The notes under the pieces were generated by a model, which saw nothing but the letters and a program-made list of their open reading frames with translations, was not told where the DNA came from and ran no database searches. Positions 51,812 through 64,000 of a DNA stretch of 64,000 nt are shown here, one piece after another (position 1 is the first letter of the stretch; the number at the start of each line of letters is the position of its first letter). This DNA is from Pyropia yezoensis (taxonomy: Eukaryota; Rhodophyta; Bangiophyceae; Bangiales; Bangiaceae). The position numbers and the translations under genes were made by a program. The stretch covers positions 21,933,346-21,997,345 of the forward strand of contig CM020618.1 of assembly GCA_009829735.1 (NCBI GenBank). The letters run 5' to 3'.

Positions 51812-54560
51812 ATGGGAAAGAAGCACGGGTCTTCCGCTTTATTGTCCATGGTCGACTCTGGGGCGCAAAGTACGTTTTTCCTCTTCTCTGCCGCGTGGAG
51901 CTTCGCGGCGTCATATAGAGGCTTCTTTCCGCTTGGTGTGGGTACGAGACGGCTCCTGTATCAAAGTTGAATGATCTGTTCACCTCACATTTTTCTGCAC
52001 GATGACGCTCACGCTGCCGCGGCGCGACACTAACTGTTGGGAGTTTTGAGCTGGATCCACTCCACGCCTATGCTTGCCTCCACTGGTGTCACATGTACGC
52101 ATTTGCTCTTCCTCAGGCCCTCATGGAGCAATCCGTTTGCTGAAGGCTGCTGGGGCCCTGCGTCAATCGCGGCATGGCCCGAAGGCGGCGACCACACTGG
52201 CGGTGGTTCCCCCGAGTAAGCGTCGCAGACTCGCAGCGCATGTTCAGGAGCAGGTGGTGAGCTCCTGGACTGTCTTGTACCAGGCCTGGGTACGTGCGCA
52301 AAGCCTCGGCGTGCAAGGTGTCGCGCGTGGAGGCGAGGATGGCGACGACGAGTGCAACGCCGCTTCCTCCGTGGATGAGTCCAGCGATGAAGATGACGAC
52401 GACAGCTCGACCGATGATGTGCCTCGAGGGGCTTTGGTCTACATCCGTGGTGGCTAGGGCAGCGGAAAGACGTTTTTGGCGCGGGAGGTGGTCGAGTGTA
52501 AGGCGAAGCTGGTCGGACTGGGTTGCGAGGACCCTGACGTCATCAAGCACGGGACGGATGCTGTCGTTTTCCTCCTGACGTTCAACTCGCTGTGCGGACT
52601 GCTCCCGACGGATAGTTCCATTGTACTGAAGGCAGGATGTGCCTTCTTGCCAATGTGGCTACGTCTGATCTACCAAGAGCTGGCGATCTTTAAGAAGATG
52701 CGGTGGAATACCTTTCTCTCGATGGCCATGTCCGCGCTGATAAGTGGGCAGCTACATCCTCATGTTGTCGAGGACGAGGTTCAGGCGATGCTTCGTGCAC
52801 GGCGTGGTCGTCCGGGTGCACCGCTCGTTATCATCGTTGACGAGCTCGCGCAGTGCAAAGATTCTCTCCCTGCTGGGCTCTATGGTCGCGGCTACGACTC
52901 TGCCGACGACGCGTATCGGTCGGTACTATGCCGTCTGGTGGATATCTGCGGAGGGACCGTGGGCACAACCTCCGTGAGCCAGCAGTTCATTGTGAACGAG
53001 CTCCGCGCCTCGCCGCGTGACCTGCTGCCCGCCGCCGTTTTGCGCCCCCTGGACCGCAACGTGAGCTCTTTCATTTTGCGTGGCAGTATGCAGGTGCTGC
53101 ACGCGCGGGGGCTTTAATTCAACTTAGTTGGGGAGATCGTTCGTGCTGGAGCAGGCTATGGGCTCAAAAAGCCCCAGCTCAAGCTGCTGCTGGAGTCGCT
53201 GGTGTCGGTGTGCGGCGGTCATCCTCGACTCGTGTGCAACCTGAGCGATTACATTGGCATGAGCACCCTGTCGCCCAAGTCGTCCGTCAAGACGCTGCTG
53301 ACCAAAGCTGGGTCCTCCCTGCTCCAGGGCAAGAAGACCATCCCGTCCCTAGGTCGCTCGGCCGACTTTACGGAGGCAGTGATTCTGGACGTGCTCCTGC
53401 ACAAGTCACGGCGCTTCTTCGACGCCGTCGCGTGCAGGCGTCTGCAACGCAACGGCGAAGTGCATGTCAACCTGGTGCCGCGAGAGGACAAGTCGAGCGC
53501 GGCCCTATTCTACGACTACGACGAGGTGTCTACCAGCACCCCGGTGGGCCTGACGTCTGATCCCTCGGGGGTCCTCAACCAGTCGGCCACACTTTTCGTG
53601 CCGCCCCCAGCGCTCTTTGGGTTGAAGAAGGGGCGACGCGTGCTTCCTACTCTTCAGGCGCTTGTCAGCGACATCCTCACAGGCCATCCTGCATTGCGGT
53701 GGTCGGTGTTTGAGTCCTCCTGTGTCTCGTATGAGCGCTCATTGTCCTTGGCTCGCTGCCTGCACGCGGAGGATTACGGGGCTACCACTTTTAAGAAGAT
53801 GTACCAGACGAGGGCGCAGTCGTGCTATGCTGGGTGCAGCGTTCTATCGACCGACGTGCTGCTCGACGCCTCTCTCTTCCGGGAGGAGGTCGTGTCGGAC
53901 ATTGACCTGGACCCGGTGCTCCGGCTTGCGGGAGACCCTACTCGACATCGGGAGGTGTTGCATACCTTGTACGTGCTACGCGATGGTGCCTGCGGCGTGG
54001 ACGCCATCATGTTCTACGATTGCGTCCAAGATTGTTACCAGTACAAGAAGGGTGATCTGATTGCCGTCGCTGTGCAGCTGAAGTACAGCGTGGACGCGGC
54101 GAAGACGAAGCTGGGCCCTGCGGCCGTTGGCGTCGCCTGGGGAAAAGCGATCAAGGTGTTCAAGGACTCTTGGCCATCCTGGCGCGACCGCGTTGTGTTC
54201 CTGGTCGTTGCGCGACGCACGGGCGGTTTTTCGTCTGCGGACGCTTCCATCACTGTCGCCCAAGCGGACGCTGATAGAGCGACCGACGCCAAGGGTGGCA
54301 CTGACGAGCACGAGGAAGGGGGGTCAGCTTGTGGCCTGACGGACACCGGGGGCGATGTTGATGACCACGACGAAGGGGAGAGAGCTGCTGAACTTTCCGT
54401 TGAAGACTGGTCGCCCCGGGCCATCGTGCTCAACCGCTCGGACCTAATGGACCTGCTTGGACCGTCGCTGGGGGGCCTGATGGGTGCGTCTGACTACTGG
54501 TTCCCTGCCAGTCCCTCCACCGCGTTTTTTTCTGTCTTCATCGGCGGCAGTACCGGCTAG
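51812..54560 (+). pseudogene. Crinkler/RHS-type P-loop NTPase plus PD-(D/E)XK nuclease-like protein, two in-frame stops
   Basis: Exon 1 (51812-51869) and exon 2 (52117-54560) join in frame across a 247-bp intron (GTACGT...CAG), giving 834 codons including the stop. An in-frame TAG (52455-52457) falls inside the Walker A loop, just before GSGKT, and an in-frame TAA lies at 53115-53117. Otherwise the frame is open. Walker B is LVIIVDE near 52835. The C-terminal half contains a nuclease-like pattern, GVDAIMFYD then VAVQLKYS, of the D...QxK type. The combination of NTPase and restriction-like nuclease is known from Crinkler effectors and trypanosome retrotransposon hot-spot proteins. An acidic Ser/Asp/Glu run precedes the NTPase. 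There is no secretion signal or LFLAK-like header. It is likely an inactivated member of a mobile or effector-like family. Stop readthrough is less likely. Confidence 0.65.
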
Positions 54561-56159
54561 AGCTGCTGATAGGATACGCCGCTTGCAGTAGCGCAGAATG
54601 GCAGTCTGTTGGGGCTTGTCGCCGTTTTGCGTCGCTGCGCCCCAGTCGCTTGTGCACAGCGGCTGGTGACCATAGGCACTCGGTGGTGGCCTCTTTGGCA
54701 GGCAGACCTCAACATGCCACACGGCGGGAAGCTCGGCGGCGGCGGCAGCGGTGGTGACGGCGAAAACAAGCACTGAAACGCTGGCGGGGATCGCTGTCGC
54801 CGGCCGTGGCGGCCAGGCTGGAGCTGGGGGTGCGGCGCAGGGAGTACGGGCAGTGGTGCGGCCGGCGCGGGGCGGTCGTGACCGAGTGAGAGCGGTTGCC
54901 CGGGCGGGCCGGGGGGGGAGTGGGGGGCAGCGCCGGGGGACAGTCGGCGTCAGCCCCACCGCGGAAATGGCCGGAGAGGACTGGATGGTGAACTGGTGGT
55001 TGCGACGGCTGGGCCAGCACGCACGCGACGGCGCCACCGTTGCAATCCCGCCCGTGGGGGCAACGGCCATGCGGGCGACCGGCAGAGCGCGGTGGGGTGG
55101 CCCCACTCCCCGAGGGGAGGCGGGTGGCGCGGAGGCTGCCGGCGGCGGTGGCTGACGGCCGGTTGGCCGGCCGAGCAGGCGGGATGCGGTGAGGGGGATG
55201 CCGGCCGTCCTTCTCCAGCGACGCCTTCACCGGCGCGGAGGTGGCCGGCACCGCCGCATCGGTTGCGACCGCCGCGCACGTGGTAACCGGGATGGCGCCG
55301 GCGTCGCTGGGTGGCCCTGCGGACGCCACCGCCCTCGGCAGCGCCGCCGCGGTGCCCTCGGAGCCCCCGGCGGTGACCGCCGCGGCCGCCCGGTGCACCG
55401 CGCAGCGCCGCGCCGCCGCTGCCCGTGCGCTTCCATCTGCTTTGGCCATCGCCTCAGGGTGCACGTAGGGCTGGCGTCCATGTGGGCGCCGTGAGCCTGG
55501 GGGCGGACAGGGCGCGCCGTGCCCCCCCTGCGGATGGACGCCCTGGTGCTCGTGCGGGGCTCCGTGTCGGCGGGCTAGCTTTATAGCCCTCGCGGGGTAT
55601 ACCGGCGGCCCCGTCGCGGCCGTGGCGGGGGTGACGGTCGTCACCACCAGCTTGAGAGACCACGTACCACGCCCTTGGCCGCGCCGTCCGCGCGCACAGT
55701 GTGCGCCTGCCGATGCTGCGCCGGCAGGGGGCAGTGAGTGTGGACGCGGCGGAGGTGATGCTGACGCCGTCGGGGCTGGAGGAGGGGGGGGGCGGCGTGG
55801 GGGGAAGATGGGGGAAACGACCCCCTGCCCTGGCTCCAGGGCAGGTGACCACCGTGGACGCCGATGCGGTAATGGCGACGGGGGCGGCGGCGGGGGGGGG
55901 CCTGCGGGTCAGCCACAGCTCCTTGAGCGCTCCACGACCGAGGCTGTTTTTGGTGGGCCGTGGGCGTCGGCCGTGCGCCCGACGACGAGTAGCCACCGCC
56001 CGATGGGGAACTGCCAGTACCGACACGCATTCGTCCACAGGGAGAACGGCGAGTCACCCACTGCGCACACCCGCCCTCCAAAATCCCCGGCCGCCACCGC
56101 AGCGGGCGGCAGCGGCCGCCCAGCGGCGGCCGCCAGTTGCTGTCGCTGCAACCGTTGCC
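54561..56159. other. GC-rich spacer, no supported gene
   Basis: Minus-strand frames around 55150-55450 and 55930-56150 have protein-like stretches (for example FPIGRWLLVVGRTADAHGPP) but switch frame repeatedly and match nothing I know. The region ends abruptly where the truncated retroelement starts near 56160. Confidence 0.45.
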
Positions 56160-56475
56160 TGACGGGGGTCCCCGTCTGTGGTATGAGGGCGTTGACGCCC
56201 TCGTTGCCCGCGAGATGCGGGAGGGTCTCTCTGTTAGCTGGGGGGATATCCCCCCAGGTGCTGCGCTGGTCGGTTCCGCGCGTTGCTTCGGTGGCGTGTT
56301 GGACCGCCTCCAGACAGCTCTGGAGGACGTGGAGGCTGGCCGCAGCACCCTCGTCCAGCTATGCACCGACGTAACTCGGGCGATTGACCGTCGCGAGATT
56401 GCCGACCGGTGGAGCATGGAGGTGTACGCGTTTACGCGTGAGTGGCCTCCCTCGGGCAGTGGGTCTACCCACTGA
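56160..56475 (+). pseudogene. aORF C-terminal fragment (third element)
   Basis: Encodes the C-terminal helical domain of the 815-aa family (LWYEGVDALV...LTREWPP equivalent), about 105 codons, with several conservative changes and no stops. The 5' two thirds are absent, so it cannot make the full protein. Confidence 0.85.
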
Positions 56476-56924
56476 GGAATGCTATTGCTGTGAGGGAGAG
56501 GGACCCGGTGACCCTTATGGTGGCCGGGTAGTAGTGAGTATAAACTCATCCCCCGCTGGGGCGTTTGCATGATACCAATGCCTGCCTTTGGGGAGTACCC
56601 CGTCTGACTTCGCCGTGGCCTGCCTCGGTTCTTCCTCGCGCCCCCAACCCATCCTGGTTGGTTAATACTCATGAAGGTCAACCTTCCTTGGCCCGTCACT
56701 TGCCCCATGGATGAAGGTTTACATTGGTGTAAGCCTCAGGTTACTTTGAAACTATCAGAGTTAGTCATCTCCTTCAAGTAAACTTGTAATAGTCAGTAGC
56801 TTACTTAGTTTGCCTAAGTCCGCTCCAACTTAGTGAACCTAAGTCTTACCGAATCCATGTGACACCCTACTTAGTAGGTATAAGCCTCACCCCCCAACAG
56901 CCGAAGTCGGTGTCGGTTGGGTTG

Positions 56925-59900
56925 TTACAGTAGGCGTCGTCGCCTCATGTAAGGCATGAGAAGTTGGCGGGGTATATTCGCCGCCTGTTCCCAGGTGGGT
57001 GAGTCGTATCCGACCCACATCACCTTGACGTACCAGGGTCCTGGTAGGTCCGGGTCGGTGTGTCCGACCACGCTCGCTACTTGGTATGAAATCCCATCCG
57101 GTCCCACCGGGTCATCTGACCGGTCGGTTGTAAGAGCTTCATGTACCAACCCAGCCGGTATCGGCTGAGGCTGTTCCGGCTTCGGAGCAGGTGCCACATC
57201 ATTGAGATTGATGCGTTGTATCTCCGTATCGGAGTGCAGGATGACAGAGTGATCATCTCTGTTCTTACACAAAGATCTGGTACGGTCCCTTGACCGATTG
57301 CATAAGCTTGTTCCCTCGGAACTTCTGGTGTCTGATGTAGACCCAGTCACCTGTTACCAGGGTTGCGTTGCGTACCCGTAGCCGGGCGTCAAAGTTCTTC
57401 TTGTATCGAAGTTGTGTACGGTCAAGGGCACCCTTGAGCTTGGGTATCATCCACGATAGCTTGGCCAACCAAGCTAGGTGGATCCGTTCGGCCGGTCGGC
57501 CCTTCGGTATGTCATACCGAGTGCATCTGCCCGGTGGCAGCGTCAAGTTACCGACGCCCATCGGCATGACCCATTCCAGTGGGGCAATGCTGGTACTCCG
57601 GTGGGGCCTGGCATTGTACGCCAGGGTCAAGACGGACAGAAGCCTGTCCCACGTTTTCGTGTGCTCTGCCACATAGCATTGGAGCATCTTGACGATGGTG
57701 CGGTTGAACCGCTCCACCTGTCCGTTGGATTGCGGGTGGCCGTCGGATGCCCGACGGGGTTCGATGCCGAACATGCCCAGGACCTTAGTGCAGAATGCTG
57801 ATGTAAGGTTTGCTCCGTTATCGGAGAGGAGTTGCTTCATGACTCCGTAAGCACTGATCCAGTGGTCAACCACTGCGTTCATGATGGTGTAGGCCGTATC
57901 GTTCGGGATTGCTACTGCCCGTGACAGCTTAGTAAAGCGATCCGACCCGACCAGGATGTACCTGTTCCCTTCTTCCGTTACCGGAAGCGGCCCGAGTATG
58001 TCGATAGCGACTTGCTCGTTGGGCCCATCCGGGGGGAACAGTTTCATTGCGGATGCCCGCCTATGCAGACTCATACGATTCCGTGCACACGGGTGGCATC
58101 CCCACACGTGGTCGATTACGTCGACGGCCATTGCTGGCCAGTAGAAGAACCTTCGCATTGCTGCGAACATGCGCGAACCCCCCGGGTGTCCGGCTGTGGG
58201 GTTCTCGTGTTCTCGTTCCATGACGGCTTGCGGTAAGGACACGGGAACCACGACTTGATGCCGTCCATCGGGGGGTGCCCGCCGGTATATGAGTCCGTCC
58301 TCATTCTCGGAGAAGATGCCGGCCGTGCCGGCCAGGAGGTTAGCGCGATGGCGTCTATAGTCATCGTCATTGGCCTGTGCCTCGCGGAAGTCCGCGAGGG
58401 TTAATGGGCACGCAAGGTGTGCCATGCTATGGTCAACCATACCTTGGGTGGCATTACCCACCATGAAAACTGGTACAACCGGGATGTCCTCGTCCACTTG
58501 TCGGGTATCCCCGCTCGGAGTATCGAGTCGCGACAGTGTATCGAGTCGCGACAGCGCGTCTCCCAGATGATGGGTAGAGCCGGCCTTACATATGGTCCGG
58601 TAGTCGTGCTCGGCCATCTTCAGCCTCCACTGGGCTAGCCGACCGTGGCTGTCGGAATCCTTGTCACCAAAGTTGAGAAGCCATCGTAAAGGTTCGTGGT
58701 CGGACCTCACGATTAACCTGGAACCTTCCAGGTATGGCCGGAGCAGTTGCACTGCCCATATGACTCCGAGGCACTCGCGCTCGGTGGCACTATAGTTACG
58801 CTCAGCCGTGTTGAGTGTCCGGCTGAAGTACCCTACCGGATGTAGGTCCGGGATAGCATTATCGGTACCAATGATTGTCTCTCCCTGTAACAGGGTGCAT
58901 CCCACTTGGGTATCGCAGGCATCGACGTCGATGACGAAGGTCCCGCGTCTATGCGGCAACGCAAGCACGGGTGGGGCTAGCAGAGCTTGCTTGAGCAGCT
59001 CGAATGCCTCTCCCTCGCTGGGCGAGGGAGGTTGGAGTACCTTTGGCAAGGCGCTGCTCGTCAGAACCGTTAATGGTTTGGCTATACGAGCGAAGTCCTT
59101 GACGAACCGTCGGGATACATTGCACATCCCCAGGAAGCTTTTCAGCTGTGTCTGGGTAGTTGGGTATCGCGCATCCCGGAGTGCCCGGGTGTTAGCTTGG
59201 AGCACTCCCAGTTTACCTGGTGTGATCTGGTGACCCAGATACTCGACTGTCTGCTGAAAGAAGGCGCACTTCTTGAGGCGCAGGGTTACCCCGGCGTTCC
59301 GCAAGAGGGTGAGTACCTCGTCGACATGTTGCACATGGTCATCCATGTTACGCGAGAAGACGATGACATCGTCCAAGTACACTAGGCAGTTACGCCACTT
59401 GACTCTCGACAGTATAATGTCGATGGCCTGCTGGAATGTGGCGGGGGCGTTGGACAATCCGAAAGGCATCCTTAGGAACTCGTACACGCCACTGTGACAG
59501 ACGAACGCCGTCTTGGAGATATTCTCCTCCGCAACTGGGATCTGCCAGTACCCGGCATTGCAGTCGATAGTGGTAAACACTGTGGCCTCCCCCAGCGAGT
59601 CGATGCACTCGTCCATCCTTGGTAAAGGGTATGAGTCTTTCTTGGTAACCAAGTTGAGGCGTCGATAATCAATGCAGAACCGAGGGGTTTGATCCTTCTT
59701 CGGTACGATAACGACTGGGGCACCCCACTCCGACATCGAAGGTCGTATCACCTTCGCTTCACTCATCCTCTTCACTTCTCCATCAACGATCTCTCGTTGC
59801 ATAGGTCCCGCGCGATGCGGTTGCGACCGCGCTGGTCGAGCACCTGGTACCAGGTCTATACGGTGTTGGGTTGCCCCAATGGTACTCAGCGCCCCGCCGG

Positions 59901-61041
59901 TCCACATGACGTCATGCTTTCTTAGCATCCGTCGTACCCCTTCAGCTACCGAAGGGGGAAGGTGGTCGAGGTCAACCTCGGCCAGTGCCTTCAAGGCTTC
60001 TTGGTCCTTTGGCGGAATGTCCGCCGGAGCTGTCGATGGGTTAGGCTTCCCGTCATCGGGTTGCTGCCGCTCGGTGGTCTCGGCGACCGCCAGTACCTCA
60101 AGTGGTTCCACTTGACCTTCCTTTTCAGGGGTAAGGATGTCTCCTTCGTAGAGCTCGGCAATCCCGAGGATAGTTCCTTTCGGACGGGTGACTGCCTTAC
60201 GGCGATAGTTCGCCATCACGAGCAGTGATGACCCCCCCGCTGGGAGGTCTACGATACCGTTGGCCATGGTCAACCCATGGCGCTTGTAGGTTCGTAGGTT
60301 GGACTGGACTCTGCAGATGCCTGCGAGGTCACAGTTAACCGGGAGGACGGTCTCCGATAACGGCTCAAAGCGAGTCCGCTTGGCCAGCCGGAGTGTCTTT
60401 GGTTCTACGCTGGCGTATACCTCAGCCATGTTAACGTGGCTCCCTTGTAGCGTCAGGTCCCTGACGATAGCTGTCTGTCCTCTCTTCGTCCCTTCGGCCT
60501 CTTGCAGCTCGACGGTCCTCCGGCCCGGCCAGATTGCATCAACGTGAACGTTGATGAAGGTGCACCCCTGTATGCAGGGCACAGATAGAGTCTCACACAC
60601 TAGGAAGTCAACTTCCGTAGTGAGCTCCCCGATGGTGACCCGCAGCGACATCGCTGCGGTCGTACGAATGAGATGCCCATTCGCATCTTGGATCGTGGGT
60701 CCCCGAGCAACTCTGACTCGCGGGAGCCACTTGTCCGGGAGGGTATACTTCCGGATCAGGTTAGGTCCAGCCGCTGTATCCAGTACAGGGTAATACGATC
60801 GGGTCGACTGGGGGTCAACCCCCAGTGTGGCTGACACCTTAAAGTTCTCCAAGGTAAACAGCACGTGGCCTACACCGATATCCGGTGTAGCTCGGGCATC
60901 CTGAACAGGGCCCTTGTCTGGTTCCATGTGACGGGGCTTCCCGTCCTCTCCTCCCAACCTTGGTGGTTGGTCATCAATCCCCTGACGCCGTGTCGTCGGG
61001 GCCGGAAGGTGTACCCGGGGGTTGATGCGGGGTCGGCTCAA
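56925..61041 (-). pseudogene. pol: pol of the older element, frameshifted near its 3' end
   Basis: Protease (LDTAAGPNLI, where the active-site Gly is now Ala), reverse transcriptase with YLDD, RNase H and integrase core are open from 61041 down to 57265. There a 6-to-13-base replacement near 57262-57275 introduces a stop and shifts the frame. The chromodomain-like end continues in another frame to 56925. A short duplication (DALSRLDTLSRLDT) near 58525-58550 is unique to this copy. The region upstream of 61041 corresponds to the start of the intact pol. Confidence 0.9.
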
Positions 61042-61124
61042 CCGCGCTCTCCGTGGGGCTTTCCCCGCGGCAGTCCGGGGTGGCTTGCTAGGGTTACCCC
61101 AGCGACCCCGGATCGTCCTTCCTC

Positions 61125-63302
61125 TTACTCATTTCCCTTACTCCGCCGGGTACGACCTTCCGGGATATCCGGGAGAGGAGGTGCCTCCTCGACTGCCAGT
61201 ACCCCTCCTGGAACTTGCTGCCTACCCGGTGCCGGGCCTCTGGCGGGATACCCCCCAATGGATGCCTTGCGTTGCGCCGCTACCCGTCGAGCCTCCTACG
61301 GGATGAGCGGGCAGGAGGACACCCAGTGTTGGGGGTCTCCGCACAACATACATCCGGACGTGCCGGCCGTCCCGGGCGTCCGCGTCGGGTGTGATCCATA
61401 GGTCCGGTTGCCTGCCTCGGGCGCCCGAGTGCCTGCCCCTTGGTAGGCCTTGGGTCCCGGTGCCAAACGGAACACGGACTCCCCCAGCCCGTTGGTTCCA
61501 CCAGCGATGTGCGGAGGTGCCTCCGTACGCACTGCCCATGTCGGCAGGGGTTGGTGGGGGTTGCCCGTAACCGGAGCATACCCCGTAGTCCGCACATACG
61601 GGACGCGCCGTCCCGCTCCCTCTTTGACCTGGAACCGGGTCCCAGCCGGGGCGATCTACGCTACCGTCCCATGCTCATCGATCACCGGCGTCGCCGGTAG
61701 CAACAGGTGGCCCTGTTGGTCGACTAGAGGTTCATCCTCACCCGTAGGGGTATGTTTGGTCGCCACCAGTACTGGTGCGGCCTTACGCTCCACCTTCTCT
61801 TGCCTCGTTCCCGGGATAAGATTGGGCTTGCCTCCCTCACCCTTGGGCTTCGGGACCAAGGCGCATTCCGGGTGTAGCACCCGGTAGGCGTCCCCTAGAG
61901 ACTTGCACATATGCATCAGCCGACTGAAGTTCGTCCGAGCCGTATTGGCTCCCCGTGCGGATATCCGCACATAGTTGGGCACTTCTGCGAACAGGATGGC
62001 CCGTAGATCCCCTTCGCCGAGGAGCTTCCCCAGCTCGTAGTCGAGCTCTTGGATCCGGCATCCAAACATCTCCTCATCCTCCCAGAACTGGGCGGTGGCG
62101 GTGCGAAGAGCCCGATAGTGGTCTTCGCACTTGTCCCCACTGAGGTAGCTGCTAAGCAGCTCCTTCAGTATACCACGGTAATCCATGGGCGTGGCCGCGA
62201 CCCTCATTCCCGGCATCGGGGATGCCTGGCGGAGGATGCCTCGGACCCGTTCATCCACAAAGAACGGGAGGATCTCCAGTGCCAGCCCCTCGTTGGCAAG
62301 TGCTTTGTCCGCGGCTGCCTTGAAGCTAGTCAAGAAGCCAACGACTGCCAACGGGCGTCCGTTAGGGCCCCCGAACAAAGGGACTCCCTTCATAAGGGTC
62401 TGCATAGAGCGGATCGCTCGGTGCGAGGTCGTACGCATCGATTCCGATACGGTAGTGGATCGGTCCTCCAAACGATAACGTTCAGGAGTCAGTACCAACC
62501 TGAAGACTCCGTTGACAATCTCCGTGTCCGCGTCCTGGATGTCCAGTCGCTTGGCCAATTGATGAGTAAACTCATCGGACTCCATCCGCTTCATTAAGCT
62601 CGCAGTAACCTGCGCTGTCATCGCTTGCACCAGTGACGCTGGAACTTCCGGCGTCGGCGCCTCGGGTACCCGAGTTGCTTGGCTCCCTTCGTCGATGGGA
62701 TACTGCGAGACGGTACCGCCTCTCCCCATCGCCGACTCTGTTCCGGCGTACGTATCCGCCGGATGATGTCCGCGGAGCCCGCTCTGGGTGCTCCGAGCGT
62801 GGCGCTCCGTATGGCTACGTTCCAACTCAGCCGACGAGTCAGATCCATAACCCGCCGTGTCCGGGGGTTGTCCTGGAGTAGCAACACCGGGGTTGACCCT
62901 GGTGGACTCCGAAAGTAGTCCGGCCGGTTCGAACCGTACCAGTGTGGGAGGAACCCGACGGGGTACCGTCGTATGGCGTGCTGACATCAGCACAGCCATT
63001 GCGTCCTCCGTACGCTCTTGACGGGCGTCGAGCCCGGTGAACCGGGCCTCGATGCGAGCCAATGATGCCATCAGGGAGTCCCCTGGTGAAGGTGGCGGCG
63101 GCGTGAGGTCGGCAGAGGACAGTTGCGGCGGTCCACCGCCCCCGGCCGTCCGTGCCGTACCAAACGTCGATCCGGCACCTGAGAGCGTCGGCGTCTCAAT
63201 GTTGTCGATCGGGTTACCGATCCCGGTTCCCGGGTTCAGCTCCGGGGTCGGCGTCGACGCCGATCCGTCATCTTGAACGTTCCCCGTCTCTTGGGTAGAC
63301 AT
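61125..63302 (-). pseudogene. gag: gag of the older element with two nonsense codons
   Basis: Homologous to the intact gag from ATG 63302. In-frame stops lie at 61656-61658 and near 61296-61298. The CCHC knuckle (CMLCGDPQHWVSSC) and the gag-end heptamer (GGGAAAT, 61131-61137) are still readable. Confidence 0.88.
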
Positions 63303-63527
63303 AGTCACAATCAGTCAACCGACGTAACAGTCACCACTAATAAGAGAGCGAGGGGGTAGTTGGGGGAGAGTAACCGTAGATCGCAGTCAAACGCAACCAC
63401 TCAAAACAATCAAACAGATCGCAGCACCACGAGTACAAGAAAAGGACTGGATCCCTATCCGTGTGCCAGGGCCGAAGACGGCGTCACCACAAGGATGACG
63501 GAAACCCGTCCCCTGCTGCTCCACCAA

Positions 63528-63888
63528 CGCAGCACAAAAGGTATCCGCTGCACGTCCACTCTCAGGGAACACTCACGAAGGGGGATCGGCACCAACGTCA
63601 CCGGGAGGCCAAGGTTACTGTCCTTGGAGCGCAAGCCAGGGACCAAGATGGGAGCCCAAATGGGAGGGTTTTGTTGTTCTACCTTGGCCGGCGGTGGATT
63701 CGCCGCCGGCCCCCTCGTGATAAACCCTCTGAGACACTACTAACTACCCTCCACCCCAATATGGAAGTCCCTTTGGTCATACGTAACTTATAGATACCGT
63801 GACTAGTACGGACTCCCAAATTGAAAGTTAGGGGCTAGAAGTAGCCCCCCTGATATAGGGTCACAATACGGTCAACCATATTACTACA
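63528..63888 (-). repeat. 5' LTR of the older element
   Basis: 361 bp, homologous to the 363-bp LTRs with many scattered substitutions. The left end is CGCAGCA instead of TGTAGCA and the right end is TACTACA, so the terminal repeat has decayed. Confidence 0.88.
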
Positions 63889-63889
63889 C

Positions 63890-64000
63890 TTCGCCAAGGT
63901 GGCGAAGCCGCTGAATGAGCTAGTAAGCTCGACGCTACCGGAGAGCCTGCCTCCCCCAAGTCGGGTGGAGCAGGAATCCTTTGAGACTCTTCGGGATCTA
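63890..64000 (+). CDS. Ty3/gypsy pol fragment (RT/RNase H connection) running off the window
   Basis: The 37 codons after the LTR read as the segment linking reverse transcriptase and RNase H in Ty3/gypsy pol (FAKVAKPLNELVSSTLPE, then EQESFETLRDL; compare FARIAKPLTVLTSSTLPKVL in the intact pol). The strand is opposite to the adjoining element, so that element appears to have landed inside another element's pol, which continues beyond the window. Confidence 0.75.

Larger units (their letters stand above)
56160..63888 (-). mobile_element. Older copy of the nested-element family, 3'-truncated and broken
   Basis: Same order as 3747-20043 read right to left: 5' LTR, gag, pol, then the convergent aORF. 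Only the last third of the pol-proximal aORF remains. The rest of the aORF and the 3' LTR are missing, and homology starts abruptly near 56160. Gag has two nonsense codons and pol a frameshift. The right edge abuts plus-strand Ty3/gypsy pol sequence. Confidence 0.9.

Noticed and set aside
53092-53125. 34-bp intron removing the TAA at 53115
   Set aside because: Far shorter than the 215-248 bp introns seen here, and its length would shift the frame.

Overview
This is a GC-rich nuclear genome window from a eukaryote. The clues are spliced genes with GTACGTTT-type donors, Kozak-like starts, Golgi tethering factors, a GID-type ubiquitin ligase subunit and Ty3/gypsy chromoviruses. A bangialean red alga (Porphyra/Pyropia type) is my guess from base composition, sparse introns and Ala/Gly-rich proteins, but nothing here proves it.

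Left third (1-24.6 kb): nested LTR retrotransposons. A plus-strand Ty3/gypsy chromovirus enters from the left (pol tail 3-1841) and is followed by a convergent ORF on the opposite strand. That ORF is split by a second complete element at 3747-20043 (363-bp LTRs differing at one base, 5-bp duplication GTCCG). Removing the insert rejoins the ORF exactly in frame. The second element carries gag and pol on the minus strand, a GGGAAAC frameshift heptamer between them, and its own convergent plus-strand ORF (815 aa). The two convergent ORFs, plus a decayed copy at 21.2-22.4 kb and a tail fragment at 56.2 kb, look like one unrecognised protein family. This antisense accessory ORF ('aORF') is the most interesting item in the window. 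A 500-N gap at 10444-10943 is flanked by a 4,975-bp duplication (5469-10443 and 10944-15918) that is almost certainly an unmerged contig overlap. The real element would then be about 10.8 kb.

Middle (25.7-54.6 kb): host genes. They are a RMD5/GID2-like E3 ligase subunit (26280-28082), about 6 kb of homopolymer-rich spacer, a three-exon C2H2 zinc-finger gene (34356-37407), a minus-strand protein with a TFIIA-alpha-like N-terminus and an RS tail (40041-38839), a 2,713-aa USO1/p115 golgin with a very long Ala-rich coiled coil (41038-49179), a frameshifted 5' part of a COG7-like gene facing it, and a Crinkler/RHS-type NTPase-nuclease gene broken by two in-frame stops (51812-54560).

Right end (56.2-64 kb): an older copy of the second element, lacking its 3' end and broken in gag and pol. 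Its 5' LTR abuts the plus-strand pol of yet another Ty3/gypsy element, so this is also a nested insertion.
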